From Spirodela intermedia (Eukaryota; Streptophyta; Magnoliopsida; Alismatales; Araceae), in the NCBI GenBank assembly GCA_902729315.2, contig LR746267.1, forward strand, positions 2,804,886 to 2,868,885: a stretch of DNA of 64,000 nt, read 5' to 3'. Of this stretch, positions 1 through 10,909 are shown in pieces (position 1 is the first letter of the stretch; each line of letters begins with the position of its first letter). Under the pieces are notes generated by a model. The model was not told the origin of the DNA. It did no database searches and worked only from the letters and a program-made list of their open reading frames with translations. The translations under genes and the position numbers were made by a program.

Positions 1-1273
1 AAGTTTGAGAACAAAAATTAACACAATAGTGATCAACTTGGATTCATAGAATTTTAAGTTTGATTTATCTTTTTGAATCAGATATAAATGTCGAGATTAG
101 ACATGTTTTGCTAACAATGATCATAGCACAATAGTGATGTAAGAGATTTGATCTTACCAAATTCGATGTATTATAGTGGTTAAATAGTGGAGCTGAGTTA
201 GATTCTTTGAAAGCAGATGTAGGCTAAAAGAGTTTGGTGGAACCATTCTAAAATACTATATCGACATTTTTCTTGATTTATCTTATACTTATAGATTGAT
301 TTAGAAATATAAATAAAATACTAATATATAAAGGAAAATTAAAAGAAGAGAATTTGTTTTACTTAATTATAATGAACATTAGAAATAAATTCACCTCTAC
401 TTTTGATTTATCTAGTCATTTAAGGACCAATAGAAGACACCACTATCAAAATCCAAACCTTGAATCTTGTTCAATTGCTACTAGGGAGGTTGAGGAAGAA
501 AAGGCAGCTCGAGGCAAATGGGGCACCACCATGGACTCTTAGGTTAGGTTATGTCCACATAACTCACGTGGCTAAGAAGAAAAAGAAGAGAATATTTTCT
601 TTTGTATGAGAATATGGATCTTCAATAATGAAGTATTTGGTGTTCCATGAAAAAATCTGAATGTTTTTTGTAATAATTCATGTTCTTCAATGTCAGGCAT
701 GATATTCATGTGAGCAGGAATCTCTCTTTTGGAGGTTTGAAATGGTTGGAAATATGTAATTTCGAGTTATTTCAATGACATAAGGGTACTTAACAGTCAG
801 TTCGTAACATTGCCATAGTTTCCCTTGTAACATGTTTTGTGGCATCATGACTATCACTTTTTATCAAGTGAGTAAAATCCCTAAGTTGACTCTTTTTCCT
901 AAACAAAATTTGAGGAAAAAATATTTTTCATTTAATGATGAATTTCAACCAAATTGTTATGAGTTTGGACAGAAAATTTCATCAATGGTGGTATGTTAGT
1001 TGTTAAATAAGTATTATAAGTTGTTCAAGTGTATATTGTCAACCTTAAAACTTTGTTGCCTTAAAAATCAATATCATTGTCCTTGTCAACAAACTAAAAT
1101 GGTTCATTGATGACTCATATAACTTTTTTTGATTGAGTAAAATAGAGGAATAATAATAGTAAGATGATGAGATGAAGATGATAATGAAATAGAAGAATCA
1201 ACACTCACAAAAAGCAAGAAATCTCAAGTACTTGAGTTTATACTTAATTTTTCACGTATCACATTTTTTAACC
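1..1273. other. AT-rich intergenic sequence, nothing recognised
   Basis: No coding region, RNA gene or repeat boundary could be supported here. The longest open frame (354-542) is 62 codons with no recognisable motif and reads like chance. The sequence is AT-rich and ends where a degraded family-A LTR starts. Confidence 0.5.
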
Positions 1274-3045
1274 TGATGTGACCTAATCATTGCACAATAA
1301 ATCACAAAACATTAAAATCTATAAAATTATAAAATATCAATATTTAGATATTTTGAAGTATTGTAGCATAAATAAATTAATTATAATTTTATAAAACATT
1401 TTTAAGACAGTAGAAATTTCAGGCATCTTAGTTGTGGCAAGTATCCTTTACTCAGCTGATGCCTTGACCAAAGGACACAGTTTGATTGGAGTTCTATTTT
1501 AAGATTTGAATGGAAAGGGAGTTGATCATAGGGGTTTAAGATAATATTGAGTAAAATTTCAGAATGTTTTTAAAATAATGTATATTTTTATGATTTTTAG
1601 ACTAAATGATGAAGAAGAAAATTTATTTAAAATTTATGAAAAATAATTTGAGCATAGAAGTCAAGATAACATTAGCACCCTAACAAAAATGATTAAGGCA
1701 TAATAGAATTCCACTAAATGATTCTTGCATAAATAATTATATATGTTTTAATTGATTAAAATAAGATCTATGAAAGCTAAATTAATTAACTAAATAAGAG
1801 TTTCAAAACTTGAAATCGTACAAAATCTAACTAATTTAAATTAAAATAGGAAAGATAGAATTCTAGAGTCATAATGGTGATTGTTGAAATTTTGAATGTA
1901 CGAGAGTATTATCATGTGATGTCTACAGCCTCAAAGACTTTCTTTGGACGTTCACAATGTAGGTAATCTCTAGATCATCTTATGACATATAGAAATTGAT
2001 GAGATAGGTCGATTAAGTGTCTATAGTGGCTGTCACCCAATGGAATGGAAGTTTGGCAGTGATAGGTTCTCTAGAAGCTATCACTCAACATAGATGAGCT
2101 TGATGAAGGTGAGGTGTGCCTCAAAGAGCTTCTTCCTCAAGTCTGCATAGCAAGGGTGGCTTGTATCACATTCAATTTACCTTGGAGAGGCAATGACCCA
2201 TCTCTTAGTGGATCATCCTCTTCTTGATGATAGCTCATTTGTCAATCAATTAGTGAAGAATATGTGATTTTTGTATTCAAAATCTTTAATAAATTATTAA
2301 TAATGATTTGCAAATAATGTTGATGAAATTTCTGTCAATGGGTAAATAATTGTAATAGCTACAGTTGCTTGTGTATGAGAGAGAGTTAGAAAATTACCTA
2401 CATACCTTGGGCCTTGGGCACTTGGGCCTAGCATCTTCCCAAGGGGTCACTTGCCATGGTATTACTCTAGCTCATGCACTGTACCTTGAGGCCTAGCCCC
2501 TTCCCCAAAGAGTTACCCATCTTAGTACTACTCTAACTTTTAAGGACATTTTTATCCTTTGGGGTGTGGGAGATGAGTACCCAGACCTAGCCTTTTCCTA
2601 GCATGAATTCTAGTACTACTCTAGCCTAGGAGTGGTAGAAAGTGTTTGGCTAGGGTCAAAGGTGGTAGAATCTGCCATGCTACTACTTCAGCGCAAGAAT
2701 GCTTAACTATGGAGTTCTTAGGAGATCTGGTGGCAACACTCCCACACATCGATGTCTCTGCCTCCTCTTGTCTTTACTGTACTATCTCTCACATATACAC
2801 ATGTATGACCACTCCTTACCCTATGCCCAATTGGCCCCCAATGACATGAAAGTTGAGTGATGCACACATGCCTTAATCGGTCCTTAACCACTCAAGCCCC
2901 TAACTCATGACACCCCCCCCTTGACTATGCCTTTAACCCAAATGTGGGCTTGACTAGCTAGCAAGTCTTCCCTTTTATATATATATATATATATATATTA
3001 TTTTTCTTCATTTTATCTCAAGAATATGATTATAAAAATTATACT
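1274..3045 (-). repeat. Degraded family-A LTR (old copy A0)
   Basis: The plus strand begins with TGATGTGACCTAATCATTG, the reverse-complemented 3' end of the family-A LTR. It then follows the LTR in order: the A-rich block, the interval with ATTCTTGCATAAATAATTA, the CTCTAGATC block, the block matching the region before the antisense promoter, and finally the 'TTCATTTTATCTCAAGAATA' segment near 3010. Identity is visibly lower than in the other copies. A roughly 70-bp foreign stretch sits near 1425-1500, and the terminal GACTTATCA end is missing. This makes it the oldest and most decayed copy in the window. The right boundary is approximate. Confidence 0.7.
2975..2999. repeat. (TA)n microsatellite
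   Basis: About 11 uninterrupted TA units lie inside the degraded A0 LTR, next to the T-rich stretch near its U3 end. Confidence 0.9.
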
Positions 3046-3505
3046 AATTCTCTAAAGAACTATAGAACAATTGAAGGTTAATAGTATGGCGACAAAGTAA
3101 AGGGAAGAATTTTAAACTCATATGACAATTTTCAGATGTTAAAATGAGAGGGAGATGCTGGAGGATAAATAGAACAAGTTGATTAAGAATCAAAACTAAT
3201 CTTGAATGAAGATATTCATCCACATCATTCACTCAAGTTCAAGAGAAAGACTGTAATCCATATGCCATAAGAAAGCTACCATGCACTTCAAAGAAAACAA
3301 ATTCAAAGCTACTATACTCATTGAAGGCTATATCTCTCCATTAGGCCCTAAGGTAACCTAGGTGATGAGTAGGGAGAGGGTTAAGTTAAGACATGAAATT
3401 TTGAGAGTTGGAAAGTGCCCATAGAGTGGAGCTTGGTGATTTCTTCAAATTTATCCACTTACGATGAGAGAGAGGAGAAAAAGTACAAGTCTTCAGAGAA
3501 CTGTA
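3046..3505. other. Unassigned spacer between A0 LTR and B solo LTR
   Basis: Some 460 bp of moderately AT-rich sequence with no recognisable gene. It ends with CTGTA, which I read as the left TSD of the family-B solo LTR. Confidence 0.4.
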
Positions 3506-5077
3506 TGATGGCGAGCAAGACCTGTCTTCATCAGCTCAAGAGACATTGGCAGTCCAAGTTCAGCCCGATCGACGCACGAAGATGAAGGAACTTGGCTTTC
3601 ACTACACGGCCTAGCCCTTCGGGACGACGACATTCCACCTCCGCGATGACGACGAGTTTGAGCTCACCCTTATCTTTCTTTGTATTTTCACGTTGACTTG
3701 TTGGGCCTCGCGTTTGTGTGTTAACGGGTCCAATTCTATGTGTGTGTGTTGTTGTTTGTGTCTCCCTTTCTTTAGGGTTTTATTGGGTCTCACTTTTGAG
3801 GCCCAATTAAAACCCTAAGGGGGGGGAACCTATGCTTCTTTCCTTTTGGGCTTCTTTTGGGCTTATTTGAGTCTTCATTTGAGGCCCACTTAAGCACCAA
3901 ATGAGGGCCCTCCTCTTTCTCCTTTTAGGGGAGCTTATTCGGTCTCTCTTTTAGAGGCCCAATAAGCCCCTTTTGTAGCCTTTTGTGGCTTATGGGCTTG
4001 AGGGCCTCAAGTGGGCCCACCTCCCCTTAGCTCATTTGTGGGCCCTACATAAGGGGAGGTAGGACCCCCCTTCAAAAAAAGCGTCATATTTTTTTGTGAG
4101 AGATTATCATTTTGTGAGTACCTTCTTCATGACCTAGGATAGGGAGGGAAGGAGGGAGAGGAAGGCCAATGATACCATGAGGACTTCGTTCATCATGACA
4201 TTGCTGCTTGAGAAGTCCCACTACTGCTTGAGACCATTGCCACTACTGGCCATCTCATTGCCGCCTGGAAGTTCGCCGCCATCACCAGACAAAACGGTCA
4301 CAGTTGCTGCTGCAGCCACTGCTGCCTCTGCTGGAACCCCTTCATGCCATCGTGATGAAAGGGGCTCACTTCACCTCCCTACAGGCCGTTGCTGAGCACT
4401 CTACCAGAGTCTCTTGACTCCTAGTTTGACTGCCACCTCTTCCTCCGGAACTCTACCCTAAACTTGCCAGAGCCACCTTCCATCGCTCCACCCAGTTGCT
4501 GGCTATTTGCCGACGAATGCGTACCTACCGCCGACATTAGGAGAGACCCTGCAGCCGTGCTGATGAGCCAGATCCAGTCTAAGTTCCTCATAGGCCCCGG
4601 CCAAAGTTTCCCGATGATCCGCCACAGTCATGCCATTTCCTACGTCGCCTAGACCAGAAGGGCTCACCTCCCTGGTATCATCGGCCAGATTGTCCCCTTT
4701 CTCTGCTCCACTTCCCGGCGCTGCTAGAGAAGGCCAATCCTTCCGGCGACGATTGGGTTTCCACTGAAGCGTCGGTGATGCTCGGCATTCCCACCGAAGC
4801 GTCGCTGATGCTCAGCATTCCTGCCAAAGCATCGCTGATGCTTGGCATTCCCGCTGAAGTGCCACTGCCGCACGTGCCCTGCGTGCCAGCTCCTGCGGCC
4901 CATGTGCCCACCCAGCACCATCACCCGCATGCCCTGAGGCATGCTGCGTGGCTTACCACAAGTGCCCACTAGCATGCCCTTCAGCCCACCACCGGTCCCA
5001 CGCCTGCACTGGCCATGCCATGCCTTATGACGATGACTACCTCGACTTCTTGACCAGGACCGACTCTCGATGCTAAG
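3506..5077 (+). repeat. Family-B (chromovirus) solo LTR, left part
   Basis: It starts with TGATGGCGAGCAAGACC, matching the reverse complement of the end of the chromovirus LTR at 17556. It runs colinear with that LTR in the opposite orientation, with shared blocks around 'AAGATGAAGGAACTTGGC', the CCC/GGGCC-rich 'AAGTGGGCC' segments and the GC-rich middle. The flank CTGTA (3501-3505) nearly matches CTCTA after the other end (13036-13040), and no polypurine tract precedes the start, so it is a solo LTR. It is split by the family-A element inserted at 5077/5078. Small GC-rich open frames inside it (e.g. 4177-4395 and 4724-5083) are chance frames of the LTR. Confidence 0.85.
5073..5077. repeat. 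Target-site duplication CTAAG (left)
   Basis: CTAAG precedes the family-A element here and recurs immediately after its other end at 12537-12541. This perfect 5-bp match defines the element's limits. Confidence 0.9.
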
Positions 5078-6696
5078 TGACATGACTTAGTCATTGTATA
5101 TTAAATCACGCAAATATAAAATTTATAAAACCAGAAAATACGAATTTTTAGATATTTAGAAGTATTTCTAAACAAATATATTAATTACAATTCAATAAAA
5201 CTTCCAAAAATAGTGGTAATTTTTTAAGTCGATCACAATGATGTAATATAATATCTAGTAATTATTCAGAATTTTCCTCAGGGAATACTATTTTATATAA
5301 ATTTTATACTAAGAAATGAAATAGAAATATATTTTAAATTCACGAAAAAAAGGAAATAAGCATGCGGGTGTCAAGATGATGTCAGCACTTGGCAAATGCA
5401 AATCAGGTGAAAACAGAGTTCTGGCCGGTGATTTTTATGTAAGCGATTATAAATGATTTAATTGATCAAATTAAGATCTGTAAAAGACGAAAGAATCATA
5501 ATGAAATGAAGTAGATGTTGGTAAATTTAAAATCAACAAATTATCACTAAATGAAATAAAAATTAAGTTGAAAGCAGAAAAATAAAGTTCTAATGTCACG
5601 ATGATGATGCGTTAGCGATGCACCAAAATCCTGAGCATTTGGGAGGATTGTTGTGCAGTGTCTACAGCCTTGAAGGCTCTCCTTAGACAAAGATGACATG
5701 GGCAATCTCTAGATCTTCTCGTGAAGTATAGAGATCAATGAAGTGGGTCGTCGAATCATTTTCAAGGGCTGTCACCTGACAGAGTAGAAAAACGGCGACT
5801 TTGTGACTCTCCGGTGGCTGTCACCCGACGGAGAAGAGCTAGATGGAGGTGGGGCACATGTCAAGGAGCTTCATCCTCAAGTCCGCATAGCAAGAGGAGG
5901 GTCTTCATCACATCTGGTATGCTCTCAGGAGGTGGCGACTCGTCTCCCAATGGATCATCTTATTCCTGACAACAGCTTGTTCATCGTTGATCAACCAGAG
6001 ATGATTTACTCGATAGATTTGTGATCCTTTTATTGTGAATCCTTCAGCAATTTTAGTAACAATGCTCCACGAATCGCGTTGACGAGATTTTTGCTGATGA
6101 TCTAGTGATTCTCGTTGCTTAATCTTTTATCGGTGATCTGCAAGAAAGTTACGATAATTAGATAAAAATATATGACTTTTGACTCTAGAAGGACTCGAAC
6201 CCGTGCTGGTCACCTGCCTCTTCTGAGGAAGGTGTGACGCAATTTAGTCCCACATCGGTTGTGTGCTGATTATTCAGGTGAATATATACTAATTTCTAAG
6301 CAAAGTCCCTTCTCTCTCGTGTACGACCACTCCTTGCCCCACAACCGGCTGGCCACTGGTGACATGGAAGGAGAGTGACGCACACGTGCCCTTATCTGTC
6401 CAAGCCGCTTGAGCCCCTACTCGCAGCTACTCTCCAACTAAGCTTCCAACCTACTTGCAGCTGGCTGGTGGGTCCCCTCATTTTGTAATATTTTTATTTC
6501 TATTTCTTGTTCTTCATTTATCTCAAAAGTAAGACTGTAAAAATTGTATAAAATCACATAATTATCAAAAAATTCATATTAATCAACTGAAAACCACTTT
6601 TCACATTTTAACACAAATATAAGTCTATTTATCATGAGTTAAGGCTAAAACTATATTATTTACTAATTATTAACTCATGATAATGAAGACTTATCA
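5078..6696 (-). repeat. 3' LTR of the family-A element (copy A1)
   Basis: This 1,619-bp LTR starts on the plus strand with TGACATGACTTAG and ends with GAAGACTTATCA. It is colinear with the 5' LTR at 10910-12536, and the many scattered differences point to an insertion that is not recent. It contains the antisense snRNA-type promoter (6247-6288) and a tRNA-like B box on the minus strand near 6190-6200. Confidence 0.92.
6247..6288 (+). promoter_or_regulatory. USE + TATA snRNA-type promoter in LTR A1
   Basis: The Upstream Sequence Element GTCCCACATCG lies at 6247-6257 and AATATATA at 6281-6288, with 23 nt between them. In plant U-snRNA genes these two elements define the promoter, and the shorter spacing is typical of Pol III U6-type genes. 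It points opposite to retrotransposon transcription. T-runs TTTT (6481-6484) and TTTTT (6491-6495) lie downstream. Whether it is active is inference. Confidence 0.6.
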
Positions 6697-6711
6697 CACC
6701 CCTCAACTTAA
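6697..6711 (-). other. Polypurine tract of the family-A element
   Basis: Read on the minus strand, TTAAGTTGAGGGGTG directly abuts the 3' LTR start TGATAAG. This is the position and composition expected for the plus-strand primer. The same 15 bases recur at 7874-7888. Confidence 0.85.
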
Positions 6712-7104
6712 ATCATTGTTAGTCTCTTTGCAATAGAATTACGAAAATAAAATTTTACAAATCTCAAACATCATATTTTCATATAGAAAAAAAAAATACA
6801 ATTAGAAATGATGTACCTTTAAACACTTTGGATTCTTATATCAAGTATTTAAGAATGATGTCAAGCACTTAAATGTTTAAACACTCCTTGGAATAATAAT
6901 TTAGACTTCACTTCTTCTATTCACATCTTTATCACTTCTTCACTCATAAATGTATTTATAAGATATTTCAGTTATCAATACTCATCCAAGAATAATATTG
7001 ATCCTATATTTCTTTTTTTCTATGATTTGATTTTTGAAGTTTACACTATATTTCTTCTTTTATATATATATATATAGTGGATAAGTAACTTTTCCTGTAG
7101 ACAA

Positions 7105-7265
7105 ATTTTGACAATAAGAATGATGTCTCACACCCTTCATGTGTACTCTTCATTTTTAGGGCTTTCACTTTATCCACTTATTTTTCAGCAAGTGTTTTTC
7201 TATGCACGATTTTCGACAATGAGAATGATGTCTCACACCCTCCATGTGTACTCTTTGTTTTTAGA
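7105..7265. repeat. Tandem imperfect repeat inside the family-A element
   Basis: The block around GACAATAAGAATGATGTCTC at 7110 recurs as GACAATGAGAATGATGTCTC at 7216. Both are followed by CACACCCT(T/C)CATGTGTACTC, and both are preceded by a gene-poor T-rich segment. The period is roughly 106 bp, with two units. Confidence 0.75.
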
Positions 7266-7873
7266 TTTTTCACATTAATCTTTCTTTTTTTTTTAAATAA
7301 ATGATTTCTCCTCACAAGTCTTATAGATCAGGGTGCAAAAATCTCTATTAAACTCAAATAATCAATCAAATTTTCATATCAAGTAAATACTATCCATCAA
7401 GATCATGAAGTGAAAATCAGTAAAATTAAATCCATGTTATCTATCATGTATCCAAGGAGTATTCTAACATTTCATGCTACTAGATCATTCTTTTGACTCA
7501 ATAATAATCTTCCTAGTATCTATTTGGTATCAATCAATCTAATTGATTTAATTTTTCATGCATGCAATATGATGTAAGAAATTTGTAAATTAGATAGTTC
7601 TGACAATTCAATTTTCTGTACTTTCGAATTTCAGTAATATATATGTAGGGGATTGAAATGTGAGAAAAGGATCACTAGAATTTCAAATTTTAAGCTGTTT
7701 TTTTTTTCTACTATTTTTGACAGTCTATTGTTCCTAATAGAAACTAGAAAATAGATGTTGTAGTTTTTCCAAATTTTATTTTATTTTTATTTTTTTTGTT
7801 GCTGTTCTAAGTTGAATAAAATATAAACACATGTTCTTAATCATCCTACAGCATAAATTAATAATGAATACTT

Positions 7874-7888
7874 CACCCCTCAACTTAA
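7874..7888 (-). other. Second polypurine-tract-like site
   Basis: The plus-strand 15-mer CACCCCTCAACTTAA is identical to the PPT at 6697-6711. It is preceded on the minus strand by the GAGGACAATGTCA context often seen before the 3' end of OTA elements. Here it is not followed by an LTR. Confidence 0.6.
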
Positions 7889-8646
7889 AAATGACATTGT
7901 CCTCAATGACATAGAAAAATCAAAACAGAATATGCAGAAAATGTAATTTTCAAGTGAAGCATGCATATCTGAAAAGTTAAACATTAAAAATATTTTCATA
8001 AATGATGAAGCTCAGAAAGACATCACCTCAACCTCGTTTTTAATTTTCCACGTCATCTTACACTCCTCCTCCTGCACTTTTCCAAATAAAATAAATATAG
8101 AAACAAGTACTACGAAATTCTAAGGAAAATAGAGTTTAAAAAAAAATCAAATAGAATGAAATAAAAACCATGGGTTGTCTCCCATGCAGCGCTGCATTTA
8201 ATGTCTCCAACTAGATAGCTCTTAGATCATATAAGATGATCTATAGCCATCAAAATATATTTGTATCCCAAGGTAAGTTTCATGATATTCTTTTTCAAAT
8301 TTAGCATAAATTCATATACTTCATATATATACCTTGACATACTTTCAGCCAAAATAAAATGGAAATTAACAAAATTTTCTTAAAAATAATATTTCCTATT
8401 TGAAAAAAATCTTTCCTTATTTCTATCTTATTTTGTAAGGCTCTCATTCATTAATAAACATTTTCTATTAATAGACCATAAAATGTGAGTAGGCCATATA
8501 ATTTTCAAATTAGCTCTTGCTCAATCTAGAAATTTTTCATCTAAATTGATATCTCTAATTCTTCCATTCATCCATTTCTTAATGTCTTCTTTTATCTACA
8601 TAATCTTCTCCTGCTCCATTTTATCTTCCATACATATTTGTTCAAT

Positions 8647-9468
8647 TTACGAGTGAAATATTTTAAGCTTAGAAATAATTCTAATGGGCTGTGGGTTTTG
8701 AAGGATGGAAGGATTGTCTTCTTTAATCTCAGATCTAATGAATTCAATAAAATTCAAATTTTCTCCTCCAAAATTATCTCTATATTCATATCCATTATTT
8801 TCGTTTCTCCCTATTAGTTGAATCAACTCTTTTTCTAGCTTTTCGTTTCTCAACTCATCAAATTCTTCATCTTCTCAAGAGCTATCTTTTAATTTCAGTA
8901 TATAATATACATCATCATCCTCACAATCAACATCCATGGCTGCAAAATTATGATTAGATTCATTAATTTCGTCTTCTACATCTCCCAAATCAACTAATTT
9001 TTCCTCACCTAAAATATATTTTTCTTTATTTCTATCCTTACTCCCTTCTACTAAAATTTGACTGATTTTTCTATGATCAACTGCTGTTTTTTCATCTAAG
9101 AACTCTTTCTCCTCATCATCCTCACTATATTCATTCATCAATTGTGAACAATAAATGATTTTTTTCAAATTTTTTGCTACTATATTTTTGGTCTTAATAT
9201 TCTCATTTACTTCTAATGGATCATCAATTTCTTCTAATAATTGAAAATAAGGATCAAGTAAAGTATTCTCACTCAATGTATTCACTATTCCAACATTTTC
9301 ATTTTGTGGGTTTTTTTCTAAATTTATCCAGCTAGACTCTTCTTGCTGAAATTCTACTATTGGATAGTTTCCTAAATTTTCTATGGGCTGACTAGGTAGC
9401 TGTCCCTCTTCTCTTTTATTCCCAAGAGCCTCTATAATTTGTTTCTGGTGCAGCATCATTTGATTCAT
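8647..9468 (-). pseudogene. C-terminal part of gag-like ORF, family-A element
   Basis: Two minus-strand open frames, 8875-9468 (197 codons) and 8647-8853 (68 codons), form the downstream part of the element's single coding region. The larger is acidic and charged, rich in Glu, Asp, Asn and Lys. It opens with Met/Gln-rich residues (a run like MNQMMLHQKQIIEALG) that resemble the coiled linker after Athila/Tat gag. No CCHC knuckle, protease motif or other catalytic motif is visible. It is separated from the upstream gag segment by stops and frame changes, so it is a decayed or divergent gag C-terminus. The precise function is unknown. Confidence 0.6.
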
Positions 9469-9506
9469 AGTTTATTACATCATTTGACTCATTTGCTACA
9501 TCATTT

Positions 9507-10017
9507 CTATAGCATCAAGTTGGATTTGAGAGGACTGATTTTTCTGAAATCTATGTTCCTATTTTGGACAAAATTCAAAATGTGAATTGGATCTAAGTGC
9601 TTCTGGATTTTGAATATTATTTGGGTTTCTCCACAAAAAAATATTCTCCCAATTAGGATTATAAGAATTAGAAAAATATTCTCTATTTTTACTAAAATCG
9701 TGGGGTACCTACACTTGTTCTTGCCTATGATGATATTAAAATTTGAAATGATCATTTTCACCATACATAGGATTTGTACTATTTAAATTAAATTGAGGGT
9801 TAAGAGGCTTTCTAATATTGTCAATAAGTGAGTCAAGTTTTTCTAATCTTTGATTAATCTGATTAACCTCATTTTTAAGTTTAGAATCATCATCATGATG
9901 CAATTCATAAATTCCTCTCTTCATATCCCTATCATATAATTCAAAAGAGGCTTGATCTCTTGAATTTTCACTTAAATTCTCATAAAGATTGTAAATATCA
10001 TCAGGGGTTTTCTCCAT
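9507..10017 (-). pseudogene. Middle gag-like segment, family-A element
   Basis: The minus-strand frame 9736-10017 (93 codons) begins MEKTPDDIYNLYENLSENS. This corresponds to the 'KTPEEAYELIEEMA' region that follows the capsid domain in Athila/Tat gag proteins. A different frame (9507-9764) overlaps its end. The reading therefore continues only through frameshifts, which shows decay. It ends in an Asn-rich stretch. Assignment rests on order and motif resemblance. Confidence 0.65.
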
Positions 10018-10566
10018 AAAAGCTCCTCCACATATAGAATCAATTATATTTCTATGTTGTTCTAATAATCTATCATAAAAATTTTTATTGAGTTGTCACT
10101 TGGGTATAGCATGATGAGGACACATTCTAAGTAAATCTTTGAATTTTTCTCAAGTCTCATGTAAAATTTTTCCTAGTCTTTGAGAAAAATTCCATATATG
10201 TTTTCTCATATTTTGAGTTTTTCCTAAGGGATAAAATTTTCGAAGAAAGGCTTGTTCTATATCTTTCCAACTAGTTAATTCTCTATCTAATGTGGATAGC
10301 CAATGACTAGTTTTGTCCTTAAGTGTATGAGGGAATAATTTCATCTTAATAATTTCTGATGTAACTTGAGGGAGATTAACTAAATCACAGACCATATGAA
10401 ATTTTTCTAAGTGCTGATGAGGTTCTTCTAAAGGTAATCCATGAAAATTAGGGAGCATTTGAAAAATTCCTAGATTAATTTCGAATTTAATAGTGGGTAC
10501 TAATGGGACTCTAATATTTGATGCTCTTTGAAATGAATTAGGGATATAATATTTTTTTATGGCCAT
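10018..10566 (-). pseudogene. Retrotransposon gag (capsid) domain, family-A element
   Basis: The minus-strand frame 10150-10566 (138 codons) carries the plant retrotransposon gag domain. A 'FHGLPLEEPHQHLEKF' stretch matches the conserved 'F.G.P.EDP..HL..F' motif. It is followed by 'LFPHTLKDKTSHWLSTL' and 'AFLRKFYPLGKT', both hallmarks of OTA gypsy capsids. Upstream of the first stop the frame continues with sequence like 'KDLLRMCPHHAIPK', again Athila/Tat-like, but stop codons interrupt it. It encodes the structural particle protein that would package element RNA. It is the first coding region after the primer-binding site at 10887-10904. Confidence 0.85.
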
Positions 10567-10886
10567 AGGACTGTTCTAAGTTTGACCTGTACTTCTTTCA
10601 AGATTCATCAAAATTAATTTTTCTTTTAAATTTTTATTTTTGAATGAAATAATGAAAGGATTTTCTAGCCTTGGATGCAAGGATCTTCTACCATACATAA
10701 AAATTAATAAATTTGAATGAAAAAGTTAGTAATTGTTACCCTCCTTTAGGATTCTCTAGTCCTTGCCTTGCTTCTTTTCGTTTCCTTTTTTTTAAAAAAA
10801 TCGACAAAAAGAAAATAAAACAAGAGTTAAATTTTTTTGTGTACTCTAAGAGAAAAATAGAAAAATACTAAATATTATGCAATACA

Positions 10887-10904
10887 TCCCCAGCAATAGC
10901 ACCA
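10887..10904 (-). other. Primer-binding site, family-A element (tRNA-Asp type)
   Basis: On the minus strand TGGTGCTATTGCTGGGGA lies 5 nt inside the 5' LTR. It differs by C/T changes from the TGGCGCCGTTGCCGGGGA site, complementary to tRNA-Asp, that is used by Athila and related elements. This fixes the element's orientation. Confidence 0.85.
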
Positions 10905-10909
10905 AAATT

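Larger units (their letters stand above)
6712..8640 (-). other. Non-coding internal 3' region of the family-A element
   Basis: About 1.9 kb of AT-rich sequence lies between gag and the 3' LTR, where OTA elements would carry pol or an extra frame. No open frame above 60 codons and no pol motif is seen. It contains a near-duplicated block with 'TTTTCGACAATGAGAATGATG'-like sequence at about 7105-7160 and 7206-7260, and a second polypurine-like tract at 7874-7888. Confidence 0.6.

Noticed and set aside
3506-5083. Several GC-rich frames (4177-4395, 4464-4652, 4724-5083) and matching ones at 16232-16718
   Set aside because: They fall inside family-B LTRs and recur in reverse in the other LTR copies, with different frames open in each. 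They are LTR sequence, not genes.
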